From contig NC_092115.1 of NCBI RefSeq assembly GCF_045679555.1, forward strand, positions 40,991,728-41,055,727: DNA of 64,000 nucleotides, written 5' to 3'. The stretch is from Salvelinus alpinus (Eukaryota; Chordata; Actinopteri; Salmoniformes; Salmonidae). The translations under genes and the position numbers were made by a program. Of the stretch, positions 1 through 10,299 are shown in pieces (position 1 is the first letter of the stretch; each line of letters starts with the position of its first letter). A model generated the notes under the pieces. It was not told where the DNA came from. It saw only the letters and a list, made by a program, of their open reading frames with translations, and did not search any database.

Positions 1-775
1 ACTTTCGTGACCATGCTAATTTGGGGCTAGCTGTTCTAGCATTGATTGATACACTCACAAAAGCTTGGATTGCTTTTGCTGCAAAGCATATTTTCAAAAT
101 CTGACACGATAGGTGGATTAACAACAAGCTAAGCTGTGTTTTGGTATATTTCACTTGTGATTGCATGATTATAAATATTTTTAGTAATATTTTGCGCCCT
201 GCAATTCAGCGGTTGTTTAGGAAAATGATCCCGCTAAAGGGATCCGTAGGGCAGAGAAGTTAACATAAATCTTCAATAATGTTCCAACCGGAGAATTCCT
301 TTTTCTTCAGAAATGCGATAGAACAGAGCTGGCTCTCACATGAACGCGCATGGTCAGCGCATGTTCAGGTCATGGTAGACCTTACTCAATCCCCTCTCTT
401 TCGGCTCCGCTTCACTGTAGAAGCATCAGACAAGGTTCTAAAGACTGTTGACATCTAGTGGAAGCCTTAGGAAGTGCAAAATGACCCATATCCCACTATG
501 TATTCGATAGGCGATGAGTTGAAAAACTACATACCTCAGATTTCCCACTTCCTGGTTGGATTTTTTCTCAGGTTTTTGCCTGCCATATGAGTTCTGTTAT
601 ACTCACAGACATCATTCAAACAGTTTTAGAAACTTCAGAGTTTTCTATCCAAATATTCTAATAATATGCATACATTAGCAACTGGGACTGAGGAGCAGGC
701 AGTTTACACTGGGCACCTCTGGGCACCTTTTCATCCAAGCTACTCAATACTACCCCGCAGCCATTTTAAGGGAAA
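1..775. repeat. composite dispersed repeats
   Basis: No open gene is visible. The stretch looks like two abutting dispersed repeats of the kind common in salmonid DNA. The first ends near a palindromic GATCCCGCTAAAGGGATC at about 225-245. The second includes a block at about 590-770 that resembles 28295-28420 later in the window (shared CAAACAGTTTTAGAAACT-type sequence and a TAATAATATGCATA stretch). The class is not recognised; a non-autonomous DNA element is likely. Confidence 0.5.
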
Positions 776-1345
776 CCTGTTTCAGTCTTCCAGAGGATTG
801 AGACTGGGACGAAGGTTCACCTTCCAGCAGGACAATGACCTTAAGCATACTGCTAAAGCAACACTCGTGTTGTTTAAGGGGAAACATTTAAATGTCTTGG
901 AATGGCCTAGTCAAAGCCCAGACCTCAATCTAATTGAGAATCTGTGGTATGACTTAAATATTGCTGTACACCAGCTGAACCCATCCAACTTGAAGAAGCT
1001 GGAGCAGTTTTGCTTTGAAGAATGGGCAAAAATCCCAGTGGCTAGATGTGCCAAGCTTATAGAGTCATACCCCAAGAGACTTTCTGATGTAATTGCTACA
1101 AAAGGTGGCTTTACAAAGTATTGACTTTGGGGGGGTGAATAGTTATGCACGCTCAAGTTTTCTGTTTTTTTGTCTTATTGTTTGTTTCACAAGAAAAAAT
1201 ATTTTGCATCTTCAAAGTGGTAGGCATGTTGTGTAAATCAAATGATACAACCCCCCCCCCCCCAAAATCAATTTTAATTCCAGGTTGTAAGGCAACAAAA
1301 TTGGAAAAATGCCAAGGGGGGTGAATACTTTTGCAAGCCACTATA
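776..1345 (+). mobile_element. 5'-truncated Tc1-like transposon
   Basis: Only the right half of a Tc1/mariner-type element remains: the C-terminal third of the transposase, then about 215 bp of 3' non-coding sequence ending in GCAAGCCACTATA, where an inverted terminal repeat is expected. No matching left terminal repeat is seen. The next Tc1 element (1348-2941) begins directly after the terminal TA, so the second element inserted at the very edge of the first. Confidence 0.8.
786..1124 (+). pseudogene. Tc1-like transposase, C-terminal fragment
   Basis: The frame reads through the DDE-transposase C-terminal half: a QQDND motif, then [15 protein letters not shown], which carries the last catalytic acidic residue (N-P-I-E-N-L-W in intact relatives, here N-L-I-E). 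It ends in GGFTKY just before the stop at 1124, as these transposases normally do. The DNA-binding N-terminus and first catalytic Asp are absent, so it cannot be an active cut-and-paste transposase. The sequence before about residue 40 of this frame is unrelated flank. Confidence 0.8.
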
Positions 1346-1347
1346 TA

Positions 1348-2941
1348 CAGTGGGGCAAAAAAGTATTTAGTCAGCCACCAATTGTGCAAGTTCTCCCACT
1401 TAAAAAGATGAGAGAGGCCTGTAATTTTCATCATAAGTACACTTAAACTATGACAGACAAAACGAGAATTTTTCTCTCTCCAGAAAATCACATTGTAGGA
1501 TTTTTTATGAATTTATTTGCAAATTATGGTGGAAAATAAGTATTTGGTCAATAACAAAAGTTTATCTCAATACCCTTTGTTGGCAATGACAGAGGTCGAA
1601 CGTTTTCTGTAAGTCTTCACAAGGTTTTCACACACTGTTGCTGGTATTTTGGCCCATTCCTCCATGCAGATCTCCTCTAGAGCAGTGATGTTTTGGGGCT
1701 GTTGCTGGGCAACACGGACTTTCAACTCCCTCCAAAGATTTTCTATGGGGTTGAGATCTGGAGACTGGCTAGGCCACTCCAGGACCTTGAAATGCTTCTT
1801 ACGAAGCCACTCCTTCGTTGCCCGGGCGGTGTGTTTGGGATCATTGTCATGCTGAAAGACCCAGCCACGTTTCATCTTCAATGCCCTTGCTGATGGAAGG
1901 AGGTTTTCACTCAAAATCTCACGATACATGGCCCCATTCATTCTTTCCTTTACACGGATCAGTCGTCCTGGTCCCTTTGCAGAAAAACAGCCCCAAAGCA
2001 TGATGTTTCCACTCCCATGCTTCACAGTAGGTATGGTGTTCTTTGGATTCAACTCAGCATTCTTTGTCCTCCAAACACGACGAGTTGAGTTTACCAAAAA
2101 GTTCTATTTTGGTTTCATCTGACCATATGACATTCTCTCAATCTTCTTCTGGATCATCCAAATGCTCTCTAGCAAACTTCAGACGGGCCTGGACATGTAC
2201 TGGCTTAAGCAGGGGGACACGTCTGGCACTGCAGGATTTGAGTCCCTGGCGGCGTAGTGTGTTACTGATGGTAGGCTTTGTTACTTTGGTCCCAGCTCTC
2301 TGCAGGTCATTCACTAGGTCCCCCCGTGTGGTTCTGGGATTTTTGCTCACCGTTCTTGTGATCATTTTTTCCCCACGGGGTGAAATCTTGCGTGGAGCCC
2401 CAGATCGAGGGAGATTATCAGTGGTCTTGTATGTCTTCCATTTCCTAATAATTGCTCCCACAGTTGATTTCTTCAAACCAAGCTGCTTACCTATTGCAGA
2501 TTCAGTCTTCCCAGCCTGGTGCAGGTCTACAATTTTGTTTCTGGTGTCCTTTGACAGCTCTTTGGTCTTGGCCATAGTGGAGTTTGGAGTGTGACTGTTT
2601 GAGGTTGTGGACAGGTGTCTTTTATACTGATAACAAGTTCAAACAGGTGCCATTAATATAGGTAACGAGTGGAGGACAGAGGAGCCTCTTAAAGAAGAAG
2701 TTACAGGTCTGTGAGAGCCAGAAATCTTGCTTGTTTGTAGGTGACCAAATACTTATTTTCCACCATAATTTGCAAATAAATTCATAAAATATCCTACAAT
2801 GTGATTTTCTGGATTTTTTTCCCTCATTTTGTCTGTCATAGTTGAAGTGTACCTATGATGAAAATTACAGGCCTCTCTCATCTTTTTAAGTGGGAGAACT
2901 TGCACAATTGGTGGCTGACTAAATACTTTTTTGCCCCACTG
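1348..2941 (-). mobile_element. Tc1-like transposon, near full length
   Basis: Inverted terminal repeats begin CAGTGGGGCAAAAAAGTATT on both ends and extend well over 100 bp, with TA dinucleotides outside each end (1346-1347 and 2942-2943), the Tc1/mariner target-site signature. Length is about 1.59 kb, usual for the family. The transposase lies on the minus strand and is broken. It sits in the intron upstream of the finger exon at 3363. Confidence 0.93.
1567..2575 (-). pseudogene. Tc1-like transposase with nonsense and frameshift lesions
   Basis: Starting at the ATG at 2575, the first 145 codons give the paired-type helix-turn-helix DNA-binding region ([19 protein letters not shown]) and a [10 protein letters not shown] linker. 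The frame then stops at 2138-2140, where a Trp codon expected after PEED has become TGA. About 40 bases on, two bases are missing compared with the copies at 6519 and 31141, which shifts the frame. The second half (about 2090-1567) carries the DDE core with HDNDPKHTA and [10 protein letters not shown] and ends in a normal-looking C-terminus. The catalytic residues appear present but the protein is split, so it is inactive as written. Confidence 0.9.
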
Positions 2942-2943
2942 TA

Positions 2944-3018
2944 CTACATTCATAACTAGTGGTTTCCTCATTAGCAGATATACTACATCCATAACTAGTG
3001 GTTTCCTCATTAGCATGG
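2944..3018 (-). repeat. two units of the 39-bp minisatellite
   Basis: Read on the minus strand, this is nearly two copies of the 39-bp unit (AATGAGGAAACCACTAGTTA core) that forms the large array at 21768-24107. It is followed by the same GGAGTTTCTGCAA block that borders that array. It sits at the equivalent position upstream of the paralogous finger exon, so it probably shows the unexpanded state of the array. Confidence 0.85.
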
Positions 3019-3362
3019 AGGAGTTTCTGCAACTAAATTGTGTGTGCATCGCGCTTGTGCGGCAATTTTAGCAAACACAGAAAGGGGCCTATATTGGTGA
3101 CCAAAAGTTGCCTGGCACACTGCTTAGGGGTTCAGCAACTATAATAACTTATTTCTAGTCTACAATCATCGATGTTACTACTAATGTGAAAAGAAAATAC
3201 AAAATATTGTTGCTCACTTGACTGTCGTAAGACAATTGTAACATTCATTACAGACGTCAATTGTTGTACAACATCATGGCTACGCTGTTGGCATCACCTT
3301 TTATAGTGGATTTCTGCTGTTGTAGGCCTTTAACCATCTGTCTGACTTTGTTGTTCACACAG

Positions 3363-4222
3363 GAGAGAGAAGTGACTATCGAGGATCCTCTGGGGAGCCT
3401 CAACAACCTCAAGATGCTGACGAGGCAAAGAAAAGTCTCAAGAAACACCCGCGGAGACCCACAAGGAAGAAAACTCACCGCTGCTCTGACTGTGGGAAGA
3501 GTTTTGTTTCTTCAGGACATTTAAAATCACACCAGAGAACACACACGGGAGAGAAACCTTATAGTTGTGCTCAATGTGGGAAGAGATGCACTCAGTCAAC
3601 AGACCTTAAAAAACATGAGAGAATACATACAGGAGATAAACCTTATAGCTGCTCTGACTGTGGAAAGAGTTTTGTTTTTTCAGGACAGTTAAAATCGCAC
3701 CAGAGAACACACACTGGAGAGAAACCTTATAGCTGTGCTCAATGTGGGAAAAGATTCACTCAGTCAACAGACCTTAAAAAACATGATAGAATACATACAG
3801 GAGAGAAACCTTACAGCTGCTCTGACTGTGGACAGAGTTTTGTTTTTTCAGGACAGTTAAGATTACATCAGAGAACACACACAGGAGAGAATCCTTATAG
3901 ATGTGCTCAATGTGGGAGGAGTTTTACTCAGTCAAGCAGCTTGATAGTACACCAGAGAACACACACAGGAGAGAAACCTCATAGCTGTGATCAATGTGCG
4001 AAGCGTTTTGTTTCATCTAGCACTCTGACTACACACCAGAGAACACACACGGGAGAGAAACCTTATAGCTGTAATCAATGTGGGAAGAGTTTTTCTCAGC
4101 CAAACGGCCTGATAGTTCACCAGCGAGTACACACAGGAGAGAAACCGCATAGCTGTGATCAATGTGACAAGAGATACTCTGATAAAAGATCTCTGATCAA
4201 ACATTGGAAAATACATACATGA
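3363..4222 (+). CDS. C2H2 zinc-finger protein, terminal exon (nine fingers)
   Basis: Likely nuclear sequence-specific DNA-binding protein; its target is unknown. The open frame runs from a splice acceptor (TTGTTCACACAG, ending 3362) to the stop at 4220-4222. The first two bases complete a codon, so the upstream intron is phase 1. About 37 residues of linker (SDYRGSSGEPQQPQDADEAK) precede nine tandem fingers of the C-X2-C-X12-H-X3-H type, joined by TGEKP linkers. All Cys and His ligands appear intact. There is no in-frame ATG in the exon, so an acidic first exon like the one at 34450-34765 would have to lie upstream; none is visible in bases 1-3300. The minus-strand exon at 20510-21465 is an inverted paralogue. 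KRAB or SCAN domains are not seen. The alternative is an orphaned exon without a promoter. Confidence 0.88.
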
Positions 4223-4445
4223 AGGAGTTGTTTCATGATATCAATGAATTAATGTCACAATGTAGAATGTAAATGTAAATGCATCACTCTAAAATGTAGC
4301 TGACTGTCTTCTGCAGGTTATCCTCTAATCAGTGAGGTAAAATATATCTCCCATTTCCATGTGTTTAAAAAAAAAAGTTGTGTTATTTTCAACAGCACAT
4401 ACAACCTGATTTCCCCACTAATTGATATCAGTGATTTATTGTGAT
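4223..4445 (+). other. 3' flank conserved between zinc-finger paralogues
   Basis: After the stop codon the sequence matches, inverted, the 3' flank of the minus-strand zinc-finger exon (about 20025-20509). Shared landmarks are a TTTCATGATATCAATGAA-like block, a CTGCAGGTTATCCTCTAA-like block and GATATCAGTGATTTATTG, where similarity ends. It probably includes the 3' UTR. No clear poly(A) signal was picked out. Confidence 0.7.
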
Positions 4446-5029
4446 TTATGCAGCCAACTGACAATTTTATTGACATTGTTGCCCTGCTTTTAGAATATCA
4501 GGGTTCATTTTCAGATGTGCCAACCCAAATGTACTAGAGCATGACATTGGGGACTGGGCCCCGAACCAACAACATGCCTATCTAGTGAACCCTGAAAAGA
4601 GAGAGAAGCTCCGAAGTGAGGTGAAAAGTTACTACGGATATTGCAGGAGTTTCCTTTTGAAATCAGATATGTCCGTGGTAAGGGCAACTTGGTTGCTGAT
4701 TGTCTCAAGGGTGGGAAGTCAAAAAGTTTCTTGTTTTGCGTTTAGGCAGTGAGTTGCCATGGATCACAATTTATTTTGACTGCACGTTTTTCCTGTATTG
4801 GAGATTAGTTTAGTTTGGACTCGTTCCAAGGGGACGAGAGTTCTAGAAGCTAGTGAGTTTTAGGAAGACGAGAGTTCTAGAAACGAGTAGGGGAAAAATA
4901 CTTTTTTTCTTGTTTTTAATTTTTGACAGCCAGTAGACGCCATGTTTATATTGGTGAAGGTGAAGCATTGTAGTTGATTATAATGTGAAATGGAAGTTGT
5001 TTTCTGTTGGTGGTAAGCATTCTCTTAAG
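4446..5029 (+). mobile_element. internally deleted LTR-retrotransposon remnant (Gypsy-like)
   Basis: Short coding remnants are visible. A segment near 4655-4720 reads EIRYVRGKGNLVADCL, like the end of the RNase H region of Ty3/Gypsy pol, and the segment at about 4510-4620 resembles the N-terminal part of a reverse transcriptase region. The catalytic reverse transcriptase core is missing between them. It leads directly into the LTR at 5030, giving the order expected of a pol 3' end followed by a 3' LTR. Confidence 0.5.
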
Positions 5030-5440
5030 GTGTTACAGTCTTTGGTTTTTCCCATTTATGTTTTGAGGTTTGGATTTTAGCACGTATAGCTCGTTAGCAT
5101 GTCAGCTCGTTAGCATGTCAGCGCACGGATTGGAGTCACCTCGTTAGTCAGTATGTATTACACCTGTGCTGGCTTGTCCATCTCGTTAGTGGGAAGGTGT
5201 TTCACCTGAGCTGGTCCAGGTGCTATTTAAGAGTGTCTGGCCCAGTGCTCCAGTTGTCTTGATAGATGTGGCGAGTCAGCAACTTTAGATGCGCTACCGT
5301 TTTGGTTTGTTTCTTGTTTTTAAGTTTGTTGTGGGTTTTTCTTTTGTTTGCCGCTTCTTGTGCAAATTTAGTGGGTCTCATGATGGGGGACTTTTATGTC
5401 CCAGTTGTTGTTACTAGTCAACTTTCAGTGAACACTGAGA
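5030..5440 (+). mobile_element. Gypsy-type LTR, plus-strand copy
   Basis: Starts TGTTACAGTCTTTGG and contains a promoter-like TATTTAAGAGTGTCTGG at about 5224-5240. The same sequence recurs inverted at 19360-19640 and, in part, at 38030-38216, which shows it is a dispersed element. A ten-base motif, GCTCGTTAGCATGTCA, is duplicated at about 5090-5120. The 3' edge is not certain. Confidence 0.7.
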
Positions 5441-6240
5441 GCAAAAGTGCAAGATTATGTTATAATACTTTTATTGCATCAAATGGTTGTTTTATGCAAC
5501 AGAATAGAGGGTTCTTATAACTATTGTGTCTTTTCTACTGACGATGGGCCTCTGGGAGATAACACTGACAGGAGATTTACAATGTCTTTTGAGTGATAAA
5601 ACCTAAAGAGACCGCATTCCAGAGCATGAGTTAATGTTTCTGTTCTATATGGTATCAGGGAGAGATGACCCCAGGGCCAGACCCTGGTCTCTACACAAAG
5701 AGTACTGTTTTTACAGCAGATACTGTCTGCTGAGAATTATAACTATCTTTTATACAAATCTTAACCTTGTGACCCATTCTATACATCTGTTGTTCGTCAT
5801 TTAGATTGAAAGGGGTGTATCTTGGCTGTAAAAGACCTTGGTACTTTTGTCTCAGGGCTCTCAATGAATCATCTGGGGGTGATTCATCGACCAGCCATCA
5901 TTATCGTAGAGCACTCAATTGATTCACTTTATATGTGTACGTTGTATTGACCTGCTCCCTTATTATTAAGTGAATAAAGATTTAGTTTAAGTATAACTCT
6001 GACTTGTGTGATACGTTTGTTTATTTGTTATTAAAGAAATTAACAACCACATTTGGCGATGGGGACGTGAATCTTGACTTGGTGACTGACGACCTGGGTC
6101 AATGACCTGGCTCCTGACGACCTGGGTAAATGGTGCACGAGGGATCCCTCTAACTTGGGATCTCAGGGAGACCACACTTCGGGAACGGAGCAGATGAACC
6201 CACCTTTGATCTGAGTGGATACCACAACTCAAACCTAGTT
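5441..6240 (+). mobile_element. retrovirus-like LTR and leader remnant
   Basis: The stretch has the layout of a retroviral LTR end: an AATAAA signal at about 5971-5977 (GTGAATAAAGATTTAG), about 75 bases of R/U5-like sequence, then ACATTTGGCGATGGGGAC at about 6047-6065, where a primer-binding site would lie, and a non-coding leader. No intact gag, pol or env follows. It is not obviously the same LTR as the one at 8160-8700. Class and boundaries are uncertain. Confidence 0.45.
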
Positions 6241-6516
6241 TAAAAAAAAGAATGTGAGCAAAACATGCAAAGTGTAGTTTTTAGAAAATCCGTAGGCTGT
6301 GAGTGTGTATTCCTGTGTGGAGGTGTAAAAGGGGCCCAGCCAGGAGGCTCTGAAGCTGAGTCAGCTATCTGTGAACTGGATGAAAACTAGAATCTGTGTT
6401 ACTAGTTAAGACCATTTATGATATACTGTAGTATAAGATAGTAAGGTGCACCTGTAATTGTTTTAAACCTGTAATTATTTTATACCTGAACCCAATTTTA
6501 GAAGTATTGAAAGATG
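6241..6516. other. no recognised feature
   Basis: A purine-rich, non-coding stretch between the LTR-like leader and the Tc1 element. No exon or structured element was recognised. It may be further leader sequence of the retroviral remnant. Confidence 0.4.
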
Positions 6517-6518
6517 TA

Positions 6519-8125
6519 CAGTGGGGAGAACAAGTATTTGATACACTGCCGATTTTGCAGGTTTTCCTACTTACAAAGCATGTAGAGGTCTGTAATGTTT
6601 ATCATAGGTACACTTCAACTGTGAGAGACGGAATCTAAAACAAAAATCCAGAAAATCACATTGTATGATTTTTAAGTAATTAATTTGCATTTTATTGCAT
6701 GACATAAGTATTTGATCACCTACCAACCAGTAAGAATTCCGGCTCACACAGACCTGTTAGTTTTTCTTTAAGAAGCCCTCCTGTTCTCCACTCATTACCT
6801 GTATTAACTGCACCTGTTTGAACTCATTACCTGTATAAAAGACACCTGTCCACACACTCAATCAAATAGACTTCAACCTCTCCACAATGGCCAAGACCAG
6901 AGAGCTGTGTAAGGACATCAGGGATAAAATTGTAGACCTGCACAAGGCTAGGATGGGCTACAGAACAATAGGCAAGCAGCTTGGTGAGAAGGCAACAACT
7001 GTTGGCGCAATTATTAGAAAATGGAAGAAGTTAAAGATGACAGTCAATCACCCTCGGTCTGGGGCTCCACGCAAGATCTCACCTCGTGGGGCATCAATGA
7101 TCATGAGGAAGGTGAGGGATCAGCCCAGAACTACACGGCAGGACCTGGTCAATGACCTGAAGAGAGCTGGGACCACAGTCTCAAAGAAAACCATTAGTAA
7201 CACACTACGCCGTCATGGATTAAAATCCTGCAGCGCACGCAAGGTCCCCCTGCTCAAGCCAGCGCATGTCCAGGCCCGTCTGAAGTTTGCCAATGACCAT
7301 CTGGATGATCCAGAGGAGGAATGGGAGAAGGTCATGTGGTCTGATGAGACAAAAATAGAGCTTTTTGGTCTAAACTCGACTCGCCGTGTTTGGAGGAAGA
7401 AGAAGGATGAGTACAACCCCAAGAACACCATCCCAACTGTGAAGCATGGAGGTGGAAACATCATTCTTTGGAGATGCTTTTCTGCAAAGGGGACAGGACG
7501 ACTGCACCGTATTGAGGGGAGGATGGATGGGGCCATGTATCGCGAGATCTTGGCCAACAACCTCCTTCCCTCAGTAAGAGCATTGAAGATGGGTCGTGGC
7601 TGGGTCTTCCAGCATGACAACGACCCGAAACACACAGCCAGGGCAACTAAGGAGTAGCTCCGTAAGAAGCATCTCAAGGTCCTGGAGTGGCTTAGCCAGT
7701 CTCCAGACCTGAACCCAATAGAAAATCTTTGGAGGGAGCTGAAAGTCCGTATTGCCCAGCGACAGCCCCGAAACCTGAAGGATCTGGAGAAGGTCTGTAT
7801 GGAGGAGTAGGCCAAAATCCCTGCTGCAGTGTGTGCAAACCTGGTCAAGAACTACAGGAAACGTATGATCTCTGTAATTGCAAACAAAGGTTTCTGTACC
7901 AAATATTAAGTTCTGCTTTTCTGATGTATCAAATACTTATGTCATGCAATAAAATGCAAATTAATTACTTAAAAATCATACAATGTGATTTTCTGGATTT
8001 TTGTTTTAGATTCCGTCTCTCACAGTTGAAGTGTACCTATGATCAAAATTACAGACCTCTACATGCTTTGTAAGCAGGAAAACCTGAAAAATCGGCAGTG
8101 TATCAAATACTTGTTCTCCCCACTG
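6519..8125 (+). mobile_element. Tc1-like transposon (copy A of the GTGGGGAGAAC family)
   Basis: Terminal inverted repeats CAGTGGGGAGAACAAGTATT are present on both ends, with inner blocks repeated to about 200 bp, and TA flanks at 6517-6518 and 8126-8127. Length is 1607 bp. It is closely similar to 31141-32744 along its whole length, so the two are copies of one family and probably moved recently on the scale of this region. It lies between two retroviral remnants. Confidence 0.95.
6887..7909 (+). pseudogene. Tc1-like transposase with two Trp-to-stop changes
   Basis: A single uninterrupted reading frame of 340 codons runs from the ATG at 6887 to TAA at 7907-7909. It is broken only by two TAG codons, at 7655-7657 and 7808-7810, both where the sister copy at 31507 has TGG. 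The order is intact: helix-turn-helix DNA-binding domain ([20 protein letters not shown]), [10 protein letters not shown] linker, first catalytic Asp in [11 protein letters not shown], second Asp in HDNDPKHTA, and Glu in [12 protein letters not shown]. Without the stops it would have family-typical length (about 340 residues). As written it gives a 256-residue product lacking the catalytic Glu. Confidence 0.93.
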
Positions 8126-8159
8126 TAAATGTATGAGTGTTATGTAATTTAGTAATCAA

Positions 8160-8700
8160 TGTTCATAAATGTAAATTATCTTAATCGTTCTGTAACCCAG
8201 AGGTTGTAAAGTTCTGGTTTTAAATTAAACAGACAGAATTCCCAGCTCACAATTGATCAAATCCAAGTTTATTTGCGAGAATTCTCCCATGCATATCCAA
8301 AGATGTTCCTCTTATAACATTCTCTTAACCTACGCACATACATACACACTAACAGGAGGAGAGCTATCCTATCTACTTTTCTACCATTCTCACCACAGTT
8401 TATTACCACTCAGCTGAAGGTTCCAGTCCCCCCCAGATACGGGAAACCTGGAGGGGCTCTCCCTGTCCTATCTTATCTCCCCAGAGTTATAGCCGGGTCG
8501 GTTCAAACATAGGTTAAGGAGTCTCTTTGCTTTCTTTCGGCACACACATACATTCCTCTCTTCCCCAATGGTTATCATTTGTAATTACTCCTTGTCCATG
8601 CTACATAACCTCTAATACTAATGGTTAAGTTTCCGGGTAGAATTATTTAATCATTTATCTTAAACCTTGATCAAATATTTTAACAATCCACCCTTAATGA
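8160..8700 (-). mobile_element. 3' LTR of the endogenous retrovirus
   Basis: Read on the minus strand, the sequence has a purine-rich start, a TTATAAGAGG box, and then a GCAAATAAACTTGG poly(A)-type signal, followed by about 100 bases of R/U5-like sequence. It lies directly downstream of the envelope remnant in the viral orientation. Exact ends are not determined. Confidence 0.6.
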
Positions 8701-8959
8701 CTAAATAATTCATACTGACATATCACCCACTATATGAAAACAGTAATGTTATACAAGAATAAACCAAACCAATACATGTATTTACATTCGATTCCTCATC
8801 AATTACTGTTCTGCGCCTATATCCAATTATAAATCTTCCATTTTCAGGATTTTCATCATAATCTTCATGAAAGGAACAGCCTTTAACTAAACATTGAAAA
8901 CAGTCTCATCTAACACTGGCTCTTCGTAATTAAAAGACACGGAGCCTTTTCCTAGGCCT

Positions 8960-9280
8960 GGAAGTCTGTATTCTTCATCCCACTGGTCGGAGCTTGGAAT
9001 AGTTCCGTATCTCACCATCTGTTGCGTCATCAACCTCTCCAGAGTCCTGGAAATGAGACCTCACATACACGGAATCAAACACTCATACAGGTGAAAGTGT
9101 CCCACAACACAGTGATTATGACAATTTTCCATTTCCCAAACATACTGTCAAACCAATTTGTAAGAGAATTATCCACCCCAGAGTTCTCTGCCAGAGTCTT
9201 GGTCACTGATCTGCCTGGAGCTGTGTTATTTCAAAAATAAACGTACAGCAATGAACCCCAATCATTCTACATACCCCGCC
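8960..9280 (-). pseudogene. envelope transmembrane-like remnant
   Basis: On the minus strand a short frame encodes a hydrophobic stretch (WKIVIITVLW) preceded by an aromatic FGKWK patch, the look of a retroviral transmembrane subunit membrane anchor. It is interrupted by stops. It sits between the integrase remnant and the LTR, where env is expected. No complete envelope protein can be made from this locus. Confidence 0.4.
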
Positions 9281-10299
9281 CTTTTCTGCCAATTTACATA
9301 TCGAGAGTCAGTCTATTTTACCTGGCCATGAGGGAGGTGGCGGATAATTGGTCAGAGAACCCCTTTCCTGCATCCCCATTCTCATTCACGAATCTCTGTT
9401 GCTTATAATAGATGTCATTAATCCAATCCACATTTTTATTTATTGTCAACCACCAAAATAATGTAGTGGTTAAGTCTTCACCTATTTGATTCCTAGCTTT
9501 GTATTAATCTGTAACTTCACTGAGGATGCCAATAGCATCCATCTAAACTCCCATCCTGGTCAAAACTCCTCCTGTGCCTACTTTAGCCTCCTATAACTGG
9601 CCTCTGATGACTAACTCGAACTGGTTGGACCAATAACCCCGGGGAGCAATTTCCTGAACACCCTTTTTGGTAGTTTCTGTCGTATGCGTCCTTTGCTGGT
9701 ACGAGCCCACCCTACATCAGTTATAGGTGCTGTGAGGTTAAGAATTGTCTCCTGTACTTCCAAACCTAAGTCAGTCACATTAACGATTACCTTTCAGCCA
9801 TTCAAATCATCTAAGTTCTCGGTGCCATTCTTGTATCTATAACACTGGTACTCATCAGAAGTTAAAGTGAACCAAGGTGGGTTGGCCTAGTACTTCAATC
9901 TGGCCATCCCAATCCCTGTACATTTATTTGCTTTCCTAGGGAATTTTTGAATGTTAACCTTAAATCCTACATCTTGATCTTCTTTGACTACTTATTCTGT
10001 AAGCCACTCATCAGTGTATTATATAGTGTATCTATTACTTCTTATCAATGACAATGGTGTCATATAATTAGTACCGGCAGGTGGTGGATTTGGATGTATC
10101 AGAAAGGTTTCAAAGACTAGGATGCAGATCAGAGCCCCTACTCTTCCCAAAAACCGCCAACCCTCGCCTGCCCTTAGTCGGTCTGCTAGGTACCACCCCA
10201 TACTCACACTTCTAGGATCACCCACAGTGATGAACGGTCGGGGATAGGAAATCTTCGTTAAGGAGGTAACCCCCGGATCCTGTTGGTACTCGGTTCTTA

